Part shown: positions 53,258 to 62,917 of the stretch, piece by piece
Layout: every line of letters starts with the position of its first letter
Position numbering within the stretch: position 1 is the first letter of the stretch
Source of the DNA: Mycobacterium kyorinense
GTDB lineage: Bacteria; Actinomycetota; Actinomycetes; Mycobacteriales; Mycobacteriaceae
NCBI RefSeq assembly: GCF_002101735.1
Contig: NZ_LQPE01000158.1
Span: forward strand, 25,703 to 89,702
DNA length: 64,000 nucleotides
Reading direction: 5' to 3'
Notes under the pieces: model-generated
Told to the model about the DNA's origin: nothing
Seen by the model: the letters and a program-made list of their open reading frames with translations, nothing else
The model's database searches: none
Translations under genes and position numbers: made by a program

Positions 53258-53734
53258 TCAGGACCGGTTCATCACGCTGAGGCCCACGAGCAGCAGCCCG
53301 ATGATGGCCATCACCAGCAGCGCGAACGTGGCCGCGCCCACCGCGATGTCGGCGATCGCCAGGCCGCGGCCCTGCTGGTGGGTGTGCTTGATCTGATTGA
53401 GTGCGACGACGCCGAGCACGACGCCGACCAGCGGGATCAGCAAACCGAGGTAACAGAAGAACGTCAGCGGTACGCCCAGAAAGATGCCGGCGATGGACGT
53501 GGTCAGCGATCCGATCGCCAGGCCATTGGTTCCCGCCGGGTCGTAGGGGTATCCCGGCGCGACCCCGTAACCGAACGGGCCACCCGGATATGGCGGATAT
53601 GCGTGCGGATATGTGTGCGGATACTCCGGATAGTTCACCGGTGCGTTCGGGTCGATCGGCGGCGGCGGGTACCCGGGCGGCAGGTTGGGCCCGTCCGGCG
53701 GTCGCTCGCCCGGGTCGCCGCCGGGAACTGTCAT
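53258..53734 (-). CDS. Proline/tyrosine-rich DUF4190 membrane protein, Rv1233c-like
   Basis: 158 residues from ATG 53734 (MTVPGGDPGERPPDG). A Pro/Tyr/Gly-rich cytoplasmic tail (~1-75, YPHTYPHAYPPYP) then two membrane segments flanking NQIKHTHQQGRGLAIA, the DUF4190 signature. Function unknown. Convergent with the CitE-like gene by one base. Confidence 0.85.
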   Translation of the reverse strand: MTVPGGDPGERPPDGPNLPPGYPPPPIDPNAPVNYPEYPHTYPHAYPPYPGGPFGYGVAPGYPYDPAGTNGLAIGSLTTSIAGIFLGVPLTFFCYLGLLIPLVGVVLGVVALNQIKHTHQQGRGLAIADIAVGAATFALLVMAIIGLLLVGLSVMNRS

Positions 53735-53899
53735 GCTGTTCAACCTAAACGATGCGGGCGGCCGACGGCCCGAACTGGCAGAGCCCACCTGCATCGCAAG
53801 CCGGGCCCCGCGATTTAACGTATGTGCTGGTAGAAAAAGCGGTCGTCGACCCGCGGCGCCCCGCTGCTACCCGGCACGTCGGCAGAGGAGAATAGCACC

Positions 53900-54427
53900 A
53901 TGACCAGCCCTTACCAGCCCGGACAGGTTCCCGGTGCCACCCCCGCCGGCCCGGCGGCGGGGCGGCGGGGTGCGCCCGGACTGCCGACTCCGCCCAAAGG
54001 TTGGCCGGTTGGGTCGTACCCCACCTACGCGGAGGCCCAGCGAGCCGTCGACTACCTGTCCGAGCAAGAGTTCCCGGTGCAGCAGGTGACGATCGTCGGT
54101 GTCGACTTGATGCAGGTCGAACGGGTGACCGGCCGGCTGACCTGGCCGAAGGTTCTCGGCGGCGGCGTTTTGAGCGGCGCCTGGCTGGGGCTGTTCATTG
54201 GCTTGGTGCTGGGCTTTTTCAGCCCCAACCCGTGGGCCGCGCTGGCCACCGGTCTGATCGCCGGGGTTTTCTTCGGTCTGATCACCTCGGCGGTCCCGTA
54301 TGCGATGGCGCGCGGCACCCGCGATTTCAGTTCGACGATGCAACTGGTCGCCGGCCGCTACGACGTGCTGTGCGATCCGCAAAACGCCGAGAAAGCCCGC
54401 GACCTGCTCGCCCGCCTGGCGATCTGA
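53900..54427 (+). CDS. General-stress 17M-like (YflT) membrane protein, Rv1234-like
   Basis: 175 residues. A Pro-rich N-terminus, VGSYPTYAEAQRAVDYLSEQEFPVQQVTIVG (the GSP17M domain strand-helix), two membrane segments (~GVLSGAWLGLFIGLVLGFF and LATGLIAGVFFGLITSAVP) and a C-terminal beta-alpha unit. Likely a stress-associated membrane protein; mechanism unknown. It precedes lpqY as in M. tuberculosis. Confidence 0.83.
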   Translation: MTSPYQPGQVPGATPAGPAAGRRGAPGLPTPPKGWPVGSYPTYAEAQRAVDYLSEQEFPVQQVTIVGVDLMQVERVTGRLTWPKVLGGGVLSGAWLGLFIGLVLGFFSPNPWAALATGLIAGVFFGLITSAVPYAMARGTRDFSSTMQLVAGRYDVLCDPQNAEKARDLLARLAI

Positions 54428-54523
54428 CCGCTCACGGACGTGGCATGCAAACCGGGCGTGTTGCATCTCACGCGTAGCCGGTTCTACCGTTCTGGCGCGG
54501 GAAACCGGAGAAAGGCGGGTGTC

Positions 54524-55930
54524 GTGGGGAGTCGCGGGCGCGCGCGGCAGCTGGCCGCGGCCGTGCTGGCGGCGCTGACCACCGCTTCGGCGTCTTCGTG
54601 CGGCGCGGTCGACAACGCTCTGGTGGTCAGCCTCTACACGCCGGCCAACGACACCGCGACATTCACCGCGCTCGCCCAGCGCTGCACCGACCAGCTCGGC
54701 GGCCGGTTCACCATCCGGCAGTTCAGCCTGCCCCGATCGGCGGACGACCAACGGCTGCAGCTCGCCCGCCGGCTCACCGGCAACGACCGCACCCTGGACG
54801 TGATGGCCATCGACGTGGTGTGGACCGCCGAGTTCGCCGACGCGGGGTGGGCGCTGCCGCTGTCCGACGACCCCGCCGGCCGGGCCGAGGCCGACGCCAC
54901 CTCCGACACGTTGCCGGGCCCGCTCGCGACCGCCCGCCGCCGGCACAAGCTCTACGCGTCACCGCTGACGACGAACACCCAATTGCTTTGGTACCGCGCA
55001 GATTTGATGGACAAACCGCCGACCACCTGGGACGGCATGGTGACCGAGGCGACGCGGCTGCACGACGCAGGCAAACCGAGCTGGATCGCGGTGGAGGCCA
55101 AGCAGTACGAGGGCCTGGTGGTGTGGTTCAACACGCTGCTGGTCAGTGCCGGCGGCCAGGTGCTGTCCGACGACGGCAAGGCGGTCACGCTGACCGACAC
55201 CCCAGCCCACCGCGCGGCGACGGTCAGGGCGCTGCAGACCCTGAAGTCGGTGGCCACCGCGCCCGGCGCGGACCCGTCGATCACCCAGACCGACGAGGGC
55301 ACAGCGCGATTGGCGCTCGAGCAAGGCAAAGCCGCTCTGGAGGTCAACTGGCCGTTCGTGCTGCCCTCGATGCTCGAGAACGCCGTCAAGGGCGGCGTAG
55401 GGTTCCTGCCACTCGACAGGCGTGCAGACCTTGCGGGCAGCATCGACAGCGTGGGGAGTTTCGACCCGACCGACCAGCAGTTTCGCGCGGCCTACGAGGC
55501 CGCCAAGTCGGTGCTCGGTTTCGCGCCCTATCCGGGGGTCCAGCCCGGTCGGTCGGCCAAGGTGACGATCGGCGGGTTGAATCTGGCGGTGGCCAAGACG
55601 ACTCGCCACAAGACGGAAGCCTTCGAGGCGGTGCGCTGCCTGCGCAGCCTGGCCAACCAGAAATACGTCTCGATCGAAGGCGGCCTGCCCGCGGTGCGTG
55701 CGTCGCTGTACTCCGACCCGCAGTTCCAGGCGAAGTACCCGATGTATGACGTGATTCGCCGGCAACTCACCGACGCGGCCGTGCGCCCGGAGACACCGCT
55801 TTACCAAGCGGTGTCTACCCGGATCTCGGCGACACTGGCCCCCATCACCGCGATCGATCCGGAGAAGACCGCCGACGCGCTCGCCGAGCAGGTGCAGAAG
55901 GCCATCGACGGGAAGGGTTTGATCCCATGA
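54524..55930 (+). CDS. lpqY: Trehalose-binding lipoprotein LpqY
   Basis: 468 residues from GTG 54524, which agrees with the Rv1235 N-terminus and has AAAGGCGG upstream. Signal peptide with lipidated Cys in TASASSCGAV, then a type 1/ABC extracellular solute-binding fold (LVVSLYTPANDTATF; TLDVMAIDVVWTAEFADAGWA). It captures trehalose released during mycolate transfer and delivers it to SugABC. It overlaps sugA by 4 bases. The lipobox is a little atypical. Confidence 0.93.
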   Translation: MGSRGRARQLAAAVLAALTTASASSCGAVDNALVVSLYTPANDTATFTALAQRCTDQLGGRFTIRQFSLPRSADDQRLQLARRLTGNDRTLDVMAIDVVWTAEFADAGWALPLSDDPAGRAEADATSDTLPGPLATARRRHKLYASPLTTNTQLLWYRADLMDKPPTTWDGMVTEATRLHDAGKPSWIAVEAKQYEGLVVWFNTLLVSAGGQVLSDDGKAVTLTDTPAHRAATVRALQTLKSVATAPGADPSITQTDEGTARLALEQGKAALEVNWPFVLPSMLENAVKGGVGFLPLDRRADLAGSIDSVGSFDPTDQQFRAAYEAAKSVLGFAPYPGVQPGRSAKVTIGGLNLAVAKTTRHKTEAFEAVRCLRSLANQKYVSIEGGLPAVRASLYSDPQFQAKYPMYDVIRRQLTDAAVRPETPLYQAVSTRISATLAPITAIDPEKTADALAEQVQKAIDGKGLIP

Positions 55931-56820
55931 CCGCGACCACCGCGACCGAAGGCCGGCGCTCGGAGCGCCGGCTGGCGTTCGCGTTGGTGTCGCCAGCGGT
56001 GATCCTGATGCTGGCTGTGACGGCGTACCCGATCGGGTACGCGGTGTGGTTGAGCTTGCGGCGCTTCACCTTTGCCACACCGGGTGACGCCAAGTTCGTC
56101 GGCCTGGCCAATTACCAAACCATCTTGACGGACCGGTTGTGGTGGACGGCGTTCGCGGTGACGCTGGCGATCACCGTGGTTTCGGTGGCACTGGAGTTCG
56201 TGTTGGGCTTGGCGTTGGCGTTGATCATGCACCGCAGCCTGCTGGGCAAGGGCGTGGTGCGCACGGCGGTGCTGATTCCGTACGGCATTGTCACGGTGGC
56301 CGCGGCGTACAGCTGGTACTACGCCTGGACACCGGGCACCGGATACCTGGCCAACCTGCTGCCGCAGGGCAGCGTGCCGCTGACCCACCAGATTCCCTCG
56401 CTGGCCATCGTGGTCCTCGCCGAGGTCTGGAAGACGACGCCGTTCATGGCGCTGTTGCTGCTGGCCGGGTTGGCGTTGGTGCCCGACGACCTGCTCAAGG
56501 CCGCGCAGGTCGACGGCGCGGGGCCCTGGCGACGGCTGTTCAAGGTCATCCTGCCGCTGATCAAACCGGCGATCCTGGTGGCGCTGCTGTTCCGCACGCT
56601 GGATGCCTTCCGGATCTTCGACAACATCTATGTGCTCACCGGCGGCTCCAACAACACCGATTCGGTGTCGATGCTGGGCTACGACAACCTGTTCAAGGGC
56701 TTCAATGTCGGCCTGGGCTCGGCGATCTCGGTGCTGATCTTCCTCAGTGTGGCGATCATCGCGTTCGTCTTCGTCAAGGTGTTCGGCGCCGCCGCACCGG
56801 GCGGTGATGGCCGTGGCTGA
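55927..56820 (+). CDS. sugA: Trehalose ABC permease SugA
   Basis: 297 residues with six membrane segments and the EAA loop (EVWKTTPFMALLLLAGL...LLKAAQVDGAGPW) that contacts SugC. Start ATG 55927 overlaps lpqY (ATGA), and its 3' end overlaps sugB by 14 bases. It forms the membrane channel with SugB. Confidence 0.94.
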   Translation: MTATTATEGRRSERRLAFALVSPAVILMLAVTAYPIGYAVWLSLRRFTFATPGDAKFVGLANYQTILTDRLWWTAFAVTLAITVVSVALEFVLGLALALIMHRSLLGKGVVRTAVLIPYGIVTVAAAYSWYYAWTPGTGYLANLLPQGSVPLTHQIPSLAIVVLAEVWKTTPFMALLLLAGLALVPDDLLKAAQVDGAGPWRRLFKVILPLIKPAILVALLFRTLDAFRIFDNIYVLTGGSNNTDSVSMLGYDNLFKGFNVGLGSAISVLIFLSVAIIAFVFVKVFGAAAPGGDGRG

Positions 56821-57649
56821 GCGGATCGGTGCGCGGCGAGCGACCGCCTGGGTGGTCGCCGACGCGTTGGTGGTGCTTTATGCCCTGTTCCCGGTGCTGT
56901 GGATCTTGTCGCTGTCGCTCAAGCCGACCTCAACCGTCAAAGACGGCAAGCTGATTCCGTCATCGGTGACCTTCGACAACTATCGCGCAATTTTCCGCGG
57001 GAACTTCTTCAGCTCGGCGCTGGTCAATTCGATTGGTATCGGCGCGATTACCACCGTGATCGCGGTGGTAATCGGCGCCATGGCGGCTTATGCGGTGGCC
57101 CGGCTCGATTTCCCGGGCAAAGGGCTGTTAATCGGCGCCGCGCTTTTGATCGCGATGTTCCCGCAAATCTCGCTTGTCACACCGATATTCGACATCGAAC
57201 GCAGTGTCGGCCTGTTCGACACCTGGCCGGGCCTGATCATCCCGTACATCACTTTCGCTTTGCCGCTGGCCCTCTACACCTTGTCCGCGTTTTTCCGGGA
57301 GATCCCCTGGGATTTGGAGAAAGCCGCCAAGATGGACGGCGCCACACCGGGTCAAGCGTTCCGCAAGGTGATCGTTCCGCTGGCGGCGCCGGGAATCGTG
57401 ACCGCCGCAATCCTGGTGTTCATCTTCGCTTGGAACGACCTTTTGCTCGCACTGTCGTTGACCGCGACCAAGGCCGCGATCACCGCACCGGTGGCCATTG
57501 CGAACTTCACCGGAAGTTCGCAATTCGAGGAACCGACCGGGTCAATCGCGGCGGGCGCGATGGTCATTACCGTCCCGATCATCGTTTTTGTTCTAATCTT
57601 CCAACGACGGATAGTTGCCGGATTGACCTCTGGCGCCGTGAAGGGGTAG
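56807..57649 (+). CDS. sugB: Trehalose ABC permease SugB
   Basis: 280 residues from ATG 56807 (MAVAERIGARRATAW). Six membrane segments; EAA loop with REIPWDLEKAAKMDGATPGQ. Highly similar to Rv1237. Followed by sugC after 4 bases. Confidence 0.94.
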   Translation: MAVAERIGARRATAWVVADALVVLYALFPVLWILSLSLKPTSTVKDGKLIPSSVTFDNYRAIFRGNFFSSALVNSIGIGAITTVIAVVIGAMAAYAVARLDFPGKGLLIGAALLIAMFPQISLVTPIFDIERSVGLFDTWPGLIIPYITFALPLALYTLSAFFREIPWDLEKAAKMDGATPGQAFRKVIVPLAAPGIVTAAILVFIFAWNDLLLALSLTATKAAITAPVAIANFTGSSQFEEPTGSIAAGAMVITVPIIVFVLIFQRRIVAGLTSGAVKG

Positions 57650-57653
57650 CTCG

Positions 57654-58838
57654 ATGGCCGAGATTGTGTTGGATAGGGTGACCAAGAGTTACCCCGACGG
57701 CGCGACGGCCGTGAAGGACCTGAGCATCACCATCGCCGACGGCGAATTCCTCATTCTGGTCGGCCCTTCCGGCTGCGGCAAGAGCACGACGCTGAATATG
57801 ATTGCCGGGCTGGAGGATATCTCGTCGGGCGAATTGCGAATCGGCGGCGAGCGGGTCAACGAAAAAGCCCCCAAGGACCGCGACATCGCGATGGTGTTCC
57901 AGTCCTACGCGCTGTACCCGCACATGACGGTGCGGCAGAACATCGCCTTCCCGCTGACCCTGGCGAAGATGAAGAAGGCCGAGATCGCCCAGAAGGTCGA
58001 GGAAACCGCGAGAATCCTTGACTTGACCGACTTTCTGGATCGCAAGCCCTCGCAGTTGTCGGGCGGTCAGCGTCAGCGGGTGGCGATGGGACGCGCCATC
58101 GTGCGTCATCCCAAGGCGTTTTTGATGGACGAGCCGCTGTCGAACCTGGACGCCAAGCTGCGGGTGCAGATGCGCGGCGAGATCGCCCGCCTGCAGCGCC
58201 GGTTGGGTACCACGACCGTGTACGTGACCCACGACCAGACGGAGGCCATGACGCTGGGCGACCGGGTGGTGGTGATGCGCGGCGGGGTGGCACAGCAGAT
58301 CGGCACTCCCGACGAGCTGTACGAGCGGCCGGCCAACTTGTTCGTGGCCAGCTTCATCGGCTCGCCCGCCATGAATTTCTTCCCCGCCACCATGACGCCC
58401 ACCGGCGTCAGCCTGCCGTTCGGCGAGGTGACGCTGACCCAGCCGGTTCACGACGTACTCGCACAGCACCCGTCGCCGCAGAACGTCATCGTGGGCATCC
58501 GCCCCGAGCACCTGCAGGACGCCGCGCTGATCGACGCGTATCAGCGGCTCAGCGCGTTGCTCTTCGAGGTCAAGGTCGACATGGTCGAATCGCTGGGCGC
58601 CGACAAATACGTGTACTTCACCACCGAGGGCGCCGCGGTGCATTCGAAGCAGCTGGCCGAGGCCGAAGAGGAATCCGACGGCGTCGAGCACGAATTCGTG
58701 GCGCGGGTTCCGTCGGCGTCGAAGGCCGCAAAAGGGCAGTCGCTCGAATTGGCTTTCGACACTTTGAAACTGGCCATCTTCGACGCCGACACCGGTGTCA
58801 ACCTGACTGTTCCGCCGAGTGACACAGATTCTGGCTGA
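57654..58838 (+). CDS. sugC: Trehalose ABC ATPase SugC
   Basis: 394 residues, MalK/UgpC type. Walker A GPSGCGKST, signature LSGGQRQRVAMG, Walker B FLMDEPLSNLD, switch VTHDQTEAM, then a C-terminal TOBE-type regulatory domain (~240-394). It powers trehalose import. Its 3' end overlaps the SUFU-domain gene by 20 bases. Confidence 0.95.
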   Translation: MAEIVLDRVTKSYPDGATAVKDLSITIADGEFLILVGPSGCGKSTTLNMIAGLEDISSGELRIGGERVNEKAPKDRDIAMVFQSYALYPHMTVRQNIAFPLTLAKMKKAEIAQKVEETARILDLTDFLDRKPSQLSGGQRQRVAMGRAIVRHPKAFLMDEPLSNLDAKLRVQMRGEIARLQRRLGTTTVYVTHDQTEAMTLGDRVVVMRGGVAQQIGTPDELYERPANLFVASFIGSPAMNFFPATMTPTGVSLPFGEVTLTQPVHDVLAQHPSPQNVIVGIRPEHLQDAALIDAYQRLSALLFEVKVDMVESLGADKYVYFTTEGAAVHSKQLAEAEEESDGVEHEFVARVPSASKAAKGQSLELAFDTLKLAIFDADTGVNLTVPPSDTDSG

Positions 58839-59412
58839 CGTCCGCAGCCACCTCTGCGCGCAGTTCGGCGACGCGGAGCCCGATGTCGCGAGTGTGACGT
58901 TTCTGGGCGCCGAGCCCATCGAGGTGCTGCGTTTCGGTCCGGACAGCGACGGCGTGGTGCACTACGTGTCGTTGGGCTGCTCGCGGCATCCGATGGTCGA
59001 CCCCACCGCGATGGTCGCCGATCCGTTACGCGGTCCGCGCGCGGAAGTTTTTCTGCGCCTGCGTGATCCGGGCCGGATTACCGGGCTTGCTCGTAGCCTG
59101 GCGGTCGTGGCGGCGACACCGGCGGTCGAGGGGGTCGTGCTGGTGCCGGACGCCCTGATCGACCTCGGCTCGCCGCTCTGGGCGCGACCATCCGGCCGGG
59201 CGCCGTTCACCGCGGTGTTGTTGGGCCGCAGCGACATCGGCGAGCTGCCGCTCGAGCCGCCGCGCGAGCCGGTTTGCTTCTTGTCGGCGACGCCGATCAC
59301 GGCGACCGAGGCGGCCTGGGTGCGCCTCAAAGGCGCCGAGGCCATGCGCGAGGCGTGGCAGGCCGACGGCGTCGACGTGCTGGACCCGAACCGCCGCGCC
59401 TCTTCCGCGTGA
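58819..59412 (+). CDS. Suppressor-of-fused (SUFU) domain protein
   Basis: 197 residues. SVTFLGAEPIEVLRFGPDSD, VVHYVSLGCSRHPM and the C-terminal CFLSATPITATEAAWVRLKG are the bacterial SUFU-domain pattern. In bacteria this fold is usually found in immunity or unknown-function proteins. The GTG at 58819 overlaps sugC by 20 bases, so it is co-expressed with the trehalose importer; no partner toxin is visible nearby. Confidence 0.75.
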   Translation: MTQILADVRSHLCAQFGDAEPDVASVTFLGAEPIEVLRFGPDSDGVVHYVSLGCSRHPMVDPTAMVADPLRGPRAEVFLRLRDPGRITGLARSLAVVAATPAVEGVVLVPDALIDLGSPLWARPSGRAPFTAVLLGRSDIGELPLEPPREPVCFLSATPITATEAAWVRLKGAEAMREAWQADGVDVLDPNRRASSA

Positions 59413-59413
59413 A

Positions 59414-59467
59414 CAGACGCAGAATCGCATGAATTTGCCTGCGGTAACGCGATTCTCTGTCTGCTCG
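59414..59467. terminator. Palindrome, copy 2 of the CAGACGCAGAATCGC family
   Basis: Left arm CAGACGCAGAATCGC (59414-59428) and right arm GCGATTCTCTGTCTG (59449-59463) pair with two mismatches; CTCG beyond the right arm is also shared with the 43544 copy. It lies between the convergent SUFU and corA genes, directly after the SUFU stop. Confidence 0.6.
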
Positions 59468-59472
59468 CCAAA

Positions 59473-60576
59473 CTACAGCCAGCGGTTGCGCCGGAAGGTG
59501 CGGTACAGGACCAGGCAGATCGCTGCCATGACGACGAGCACCACCGGATAACCCCACCGCCAGTCCAGGATCGGCATCCAGTCGAAGTTCATGCCGTAGA
59601 TGCCGGCGATCATCGTCGGCACCGCGATGATGCCGGCCCACGCCGACATCTTGCGCATATCGGTGTTCTGCTGCATACCGACCCGGGCCAGCGCGGCCTG
59701 CACCAGCGAGCTGAGCATCTCGTCGTAGCCGGCGATCTGGTCGGCGGCGTGCGTCTGGTGGTCGGCGACGTCGCGCAGATAGCGCCGCACTTCCTTGGAG
59801 ATCAGGTCCTTGTGTTCGGTTTGCATGCGCTGGAACGGAATCGAGAGGGGGTTGACGCAGCGCCGCAGCTCGACGACTTCGCGCTTGATCTGGTAGATCG
59901 GTTCGACGTCGGTGCGCTGGCCCGGCGCGAACGCCACCTCCTCGATGGCATCGATATCGGTCTCCATCAAGTTGGTGACGGCCAGATAGTGGTCGACGAC
60001 GTGGTCGGCGATCGCGTGCATCACCGCATAGGGACCCAACCGCATGTGCTCGGGGTCGGCGTCCATGCGTTTACGAACCTCGGAAAGCCCGCCGTGTTCG
60101 CCGTGCCGGACGGTGACCACAAAGTTCTTCCCGACGAAGATCATGATCTCGCCGCTTTCGACGACTTCGCGGGCCAGCACCACCGAGTCGTGCGGGACGT
60201 AGTTCACCGTCTTGAGAACCAGAAACAGCGTCTCGTCGTAGCGCTCCAGCTTGGGCCGCTGATGGGCATGCACGGCGTCCTCGGCGGCCAGCGGGTGCAG
60301 CCCGAAAACGTCCGCGACGTCTTTCATCTGGGATTCGTCGGGCTCGTGCAGGCCGATCCAGACGAACGCTTCCTGGCCGGCCTGCTCGACCTCGCGCACC
60401 TTGGCCAGCGCGTCGGCAGGCGTGTACACGCCGGGCAGCCGCTTGCCGTCGACGTAGACGCCGCAGTCGACCATGACCCGCTCGATCGGTGACTGGGCCG
60501 GGGGTGTCTCGGGCTCGGCAACCTTTGCGCGAACGGCCGGTCGCAACGAGGGTGATAACGCGCGAAACGATGGCAT
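59473..60576 (-). CDS. corA: CorA-family magnesium/cobalt transporter
   Basis: 367 residues from ATG 60576 with a perfect GGAGGTGA site; the frame upstream to 60750 is not needed. A large cytoplasmic domain (~50-300) and two C-terminal membrane helices with the diagnostic YGMNFDWMP (GMN) loop. It conducts Mg2+ into the cell as a pentamer. Divergent from mdh by 161 bases. Confidence 0.93.
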   Translation of the reverse strand: MPSFRALSPSLRPAVRAKVAEPETPPAQSPIERVMVDCGVYVDGKRLPGVYTPADALAKVREVEQAGQEAFVWIGLHEPDESQMKDVADVFGLHPLAAEDAVHAHQRPKLERYDETLFLVLKTVNYVPHDSVVLAREVVESGEIMIFVGKNFVVTVRHGEHGGLSEVRKRMDADPEHMRLGPYAVMHAIADHVVDHYLAVTNLMETDIDAIEEVAFAPGQRTDVEPIYQIKREVVELRRCVNPLSIPFQRMQTEHKDLISKEVRRYLRDVADHQTHAADQIAGYDEMLSSLVQAALARVGMQQNTDMRKMSAWAGIIAVPTMIAGIYGMNFDWMPILDWRWGYPVVLVVMAAICLVLYRTFRRNRWL

Positions 60577-60737
60577 CGGGTCACCTCCGTCGTCAGCGCA
60601 GAACGGGCCAAGCGTGGGCAATGCTACGCGTCGCGCCAGATCAGCACCTGTGAGCCGCTCCGGGCGACCCGGGGTTTCCGTCCGGCGCCCGTGCGCTAGT
60701 TTCGACGCGACGCAATACTGCCCGAGGAGCAACCGAC

Positions 60738-61727
60738 GTGAGCACAACACCCCTTAAGGTCGCCGTCACCGGCGCCGCCGGTCAGATCGGCTACAGCCTG
60801 TTGTTCCGCCTGGCGAGCGGCGCGCTGCTGGGCCCGGACCGCCCGATCGAGCTGCGGCTGCTCGAGATCGAGCCCGCCCTCAAGGCGCTCGAGGGTGTGG
60901 TGATGGAGCTCGACGACTGCGCGTTCCCGCTGCTGGCAGGCGTCGAGATCGGTGCGGACCCCAACAAGATCTTCAGCGGCGTGAACCTGGCCCTGCTCGT
61001 CGGCGCGCGTCCGCGTGGTCCGGGCATGGAGCGCAGTGATCTGCTCGAGGCCAACGGCGCCATCTTCACGGCCCAGGGCAAGGCGCTCAACGAGGTTGCC
61101 GCCGACGACGTCCGGATCGGCGTGACCGGCAACCCGGCCAACACCAACGCGCTGATCGCGATGAGCAACGCGCCCGACATTCCCAAGGAGCGGTTCTCCG
61201 CGCTGACCCGGCTGGACCACAACCGGGCCATCTCGCAGCTGGCGAAGAAAACCGGCGCCGCTGTCACCGACATCAAGAAGATGACGATCTGGGGCAACCA
61301 CTCGGCCACCCAGTACCCCGACATCTTCCACGCCGAGGTGAAGGGCAAGAACGCGGCCGAGGTCGTGGGTGATCAGTCGTGGATCGAGAACGACTTCATC
61401 CCGACCGTCGCCAAGCGCGGCGCGGCGATCATCGACGCGCGCGGCGCTTCTTCGGCCGCCTCGGCCGCCTCGGCAACCATCGATGCCGCCCGCGACTGGC
61501 TGCTGGGCAGCCCCGACGGCGACTGGGTGTCGATGGCCGTGGTCTCCGACGGCTCCTACGGCGTGCCGGAGGGCCTGATCTCGTCGTTCCCGGTGACCAC
61601 CAAGGACGGCAACTGGAGCATCGTGCAGGGACTCGAAATCGACGAGTTCTCCCGCGGGCGGATCGACAAGTCGACCGCCGAGCTCGCCGACGAGCGCAAG
61701 GCGGTCACCGAACTGGGGCTGATCTGA
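60738..61727 (+). CDS. mdh: Malate dehydrogenase
   Basis: 329 residues from GTG 60738. TGAAGQIGYSLLFRL is the NAD site, GARPRGPGMERSD the mobile loop arginines, and IWGNHSATQYPD the catalytic histidine. It interconverts malate and oxaloacetate with NAD. A malic enzyme gene follows 20 bases downstream. Confidence 0.96.
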   Translation: MSTTPLKVAVTGAAGQIGYSLLFRLASGALLGPDRPIELRLLEIEPALKALEGVVMELDDCAFPLLAGVEIGADPNKIFSGVNLALLVGARPRGPGMERSDLLEANGAIFTAQGKALNEVAADDVRIGVTGNPANTNALIAMSNAPDIPKERFSALTRLDHNRAISQLAKKTGAAVTDIKKMTIWGNHSATQYPDIFHAEVKGKNAAEVVGDQSWIENDFIPTVAKRGAAIIDARGASSAASAASATIDAARDWLLGSPDGDWVSMAVVSDGSYGVPEGLISSFPVTTKDGNWSIVQGLEIDEFSRGRIDKSTAELADERKAVTELGLI

Positions 61728-61747
61728 GCGGCAGTACGCTCAAGGAC

Positions 61748-62917
61748 GTGTCCGAACCTGGCCCACACATCGTCTTAGAGGACGAGGAGATCTTCGAGGC
61801 CCACCTGGCCGGCAAGCTTTCCATGCAGTTGAGGGCACCGCTGGACACCCAGCGCGCGCTGTCGATCGCCTACACCCCGGGCGTGGCACAGGTCAGTCGC
61901 GCGATCGCCGCCGACCACACGCTGGCCGCTCGCTACACCTGGGCGCACCGACTGGTGGCCGTGGTCAGCGACGGCAGCGCGGTCTTGGGTCTCGGCGACA
62001 TCGGCGCGGCGGCAGCGCTTCCGGTGATGGAGGGCAAGTGCGCGTTGTTCAAGGCGTTCGCGGGCCTGGACTCGATCCCGATCGTCTTGGACACGAAGGA
62101 TCCCGACGAGATCGTCGACACGCTGGTGCGGTTGCGGCCGACGTTCGGCGCGGTGAACCTCGAGGACATTTCGGCGCCGCGGTGCTTCGAGATCGAACGC
62201 CGGCTGATCGACGCGCTGGATTGCCCGGTCATGCACGACGACCAGCACGGCACCGCGATCGTGGTGCTGGCGGCGCTGATCGGCGCGACCAAGGTCCTCG
62301 GCCGTGACATGGCCTCGCTGCGGGTGGTAATTTCCGGTGTCGGCGCGGCGGGCTTGGCATGCGCGAAAATCCTGATGTCCGTGGGCATTTCGCACATCAC
62401 GTTGCTGGACTCGCGCGGCATCCTGCATGCCGGGCGCGACGATTTGACCACCGTCAAGACCGACTTGGCGCGGTGCAGCAATCCCGAGGGCCTCACCGGC
62501 GGCATGGTCGAGGCGCTCAAGGGTGCCGACATGTTCCTGGGTGTGTCGGGCGGTGTGGTCCCCGAGGAGCTGATCGCAACGATGGCCCCGGACGGCATCG
62601 TGTTCGCGCTGTCGAACCCCGACCCGGAGATCCATCCGGATGTGGCGGCCCGGCACGCCGCGATCGTCGCCACCGGCCGCAGCGATTTCCCCAACCAGAT
62701 CAACAATGTGCTGGCCTTCCCCGGGGTCTTTCTGGGTGCGCTGGATGCCGGCGCCCGCCGGATCACCGAGGCGATGAAGGTGGCTGCGGCCGAGGCGATC
62801 GTCTCCGTCGTCGCCGACGACCTGGCGCCGGACCGGATCGTGCCGAGTCCGCTGGATCCCCGGGTGGGACCGGCGGTGGCGGCCGCGGTGGCAGCGGCCG
62901 CCGATGCCGCCGAGTGA
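61748..62917 (+). CDS. Short NAD(P)-dependent malic enzyme
   Basis: 389 residues from GTG 61748 (VSEPGPHIVLEDEEIFE); the frame runs far upstream into mdh but is not coding there. SIAYTPGVAQV, VMEGKCALFKAF and MHDDQHGTAIVV hold the substrate and metal residues, followed by a Rossmann domain with VISGVGAAGLACAKI. It decarboxylates malate to pyruvate. It is much shorter than M. tuberculosis Mez (~550), so it is a different type. It overlaps lpqZ by 4 bases. Confidence 0.9.
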   Translation: MSEPGPHIVLEDEEIFEAHLAGKLSMQLRAPLDTQRALSIAYTPGVAQVSRAIAADHTLAARYTWAHRLVAVVSDGSAVLGLGDIGAAAALPVMEGKCALFKAFAGLDSIPIVLDTKDPDEIVDTLVRLRPTFGAVNLEDISAPRCFEIERRLIDALDCPVMHDDQHGTAIVVLAALIGATKVLGRDMASLRVVISGVGAAGLACAKILMSVGISHITLLDSRGILHAGRDDLTTVKTDLARCSNPEGLTGGMVEALKGADMFLGVSGGVVPEELIATMAPDGIVFALSNPDPEIHPDVAARHAAIVATGRSDFPNQINNVLAFPGVFLGALDAGARRITEAMKVAAAEAIVSVVADDLAPDRIVPSPLDPRVGPAVAAAVAAAADAAE

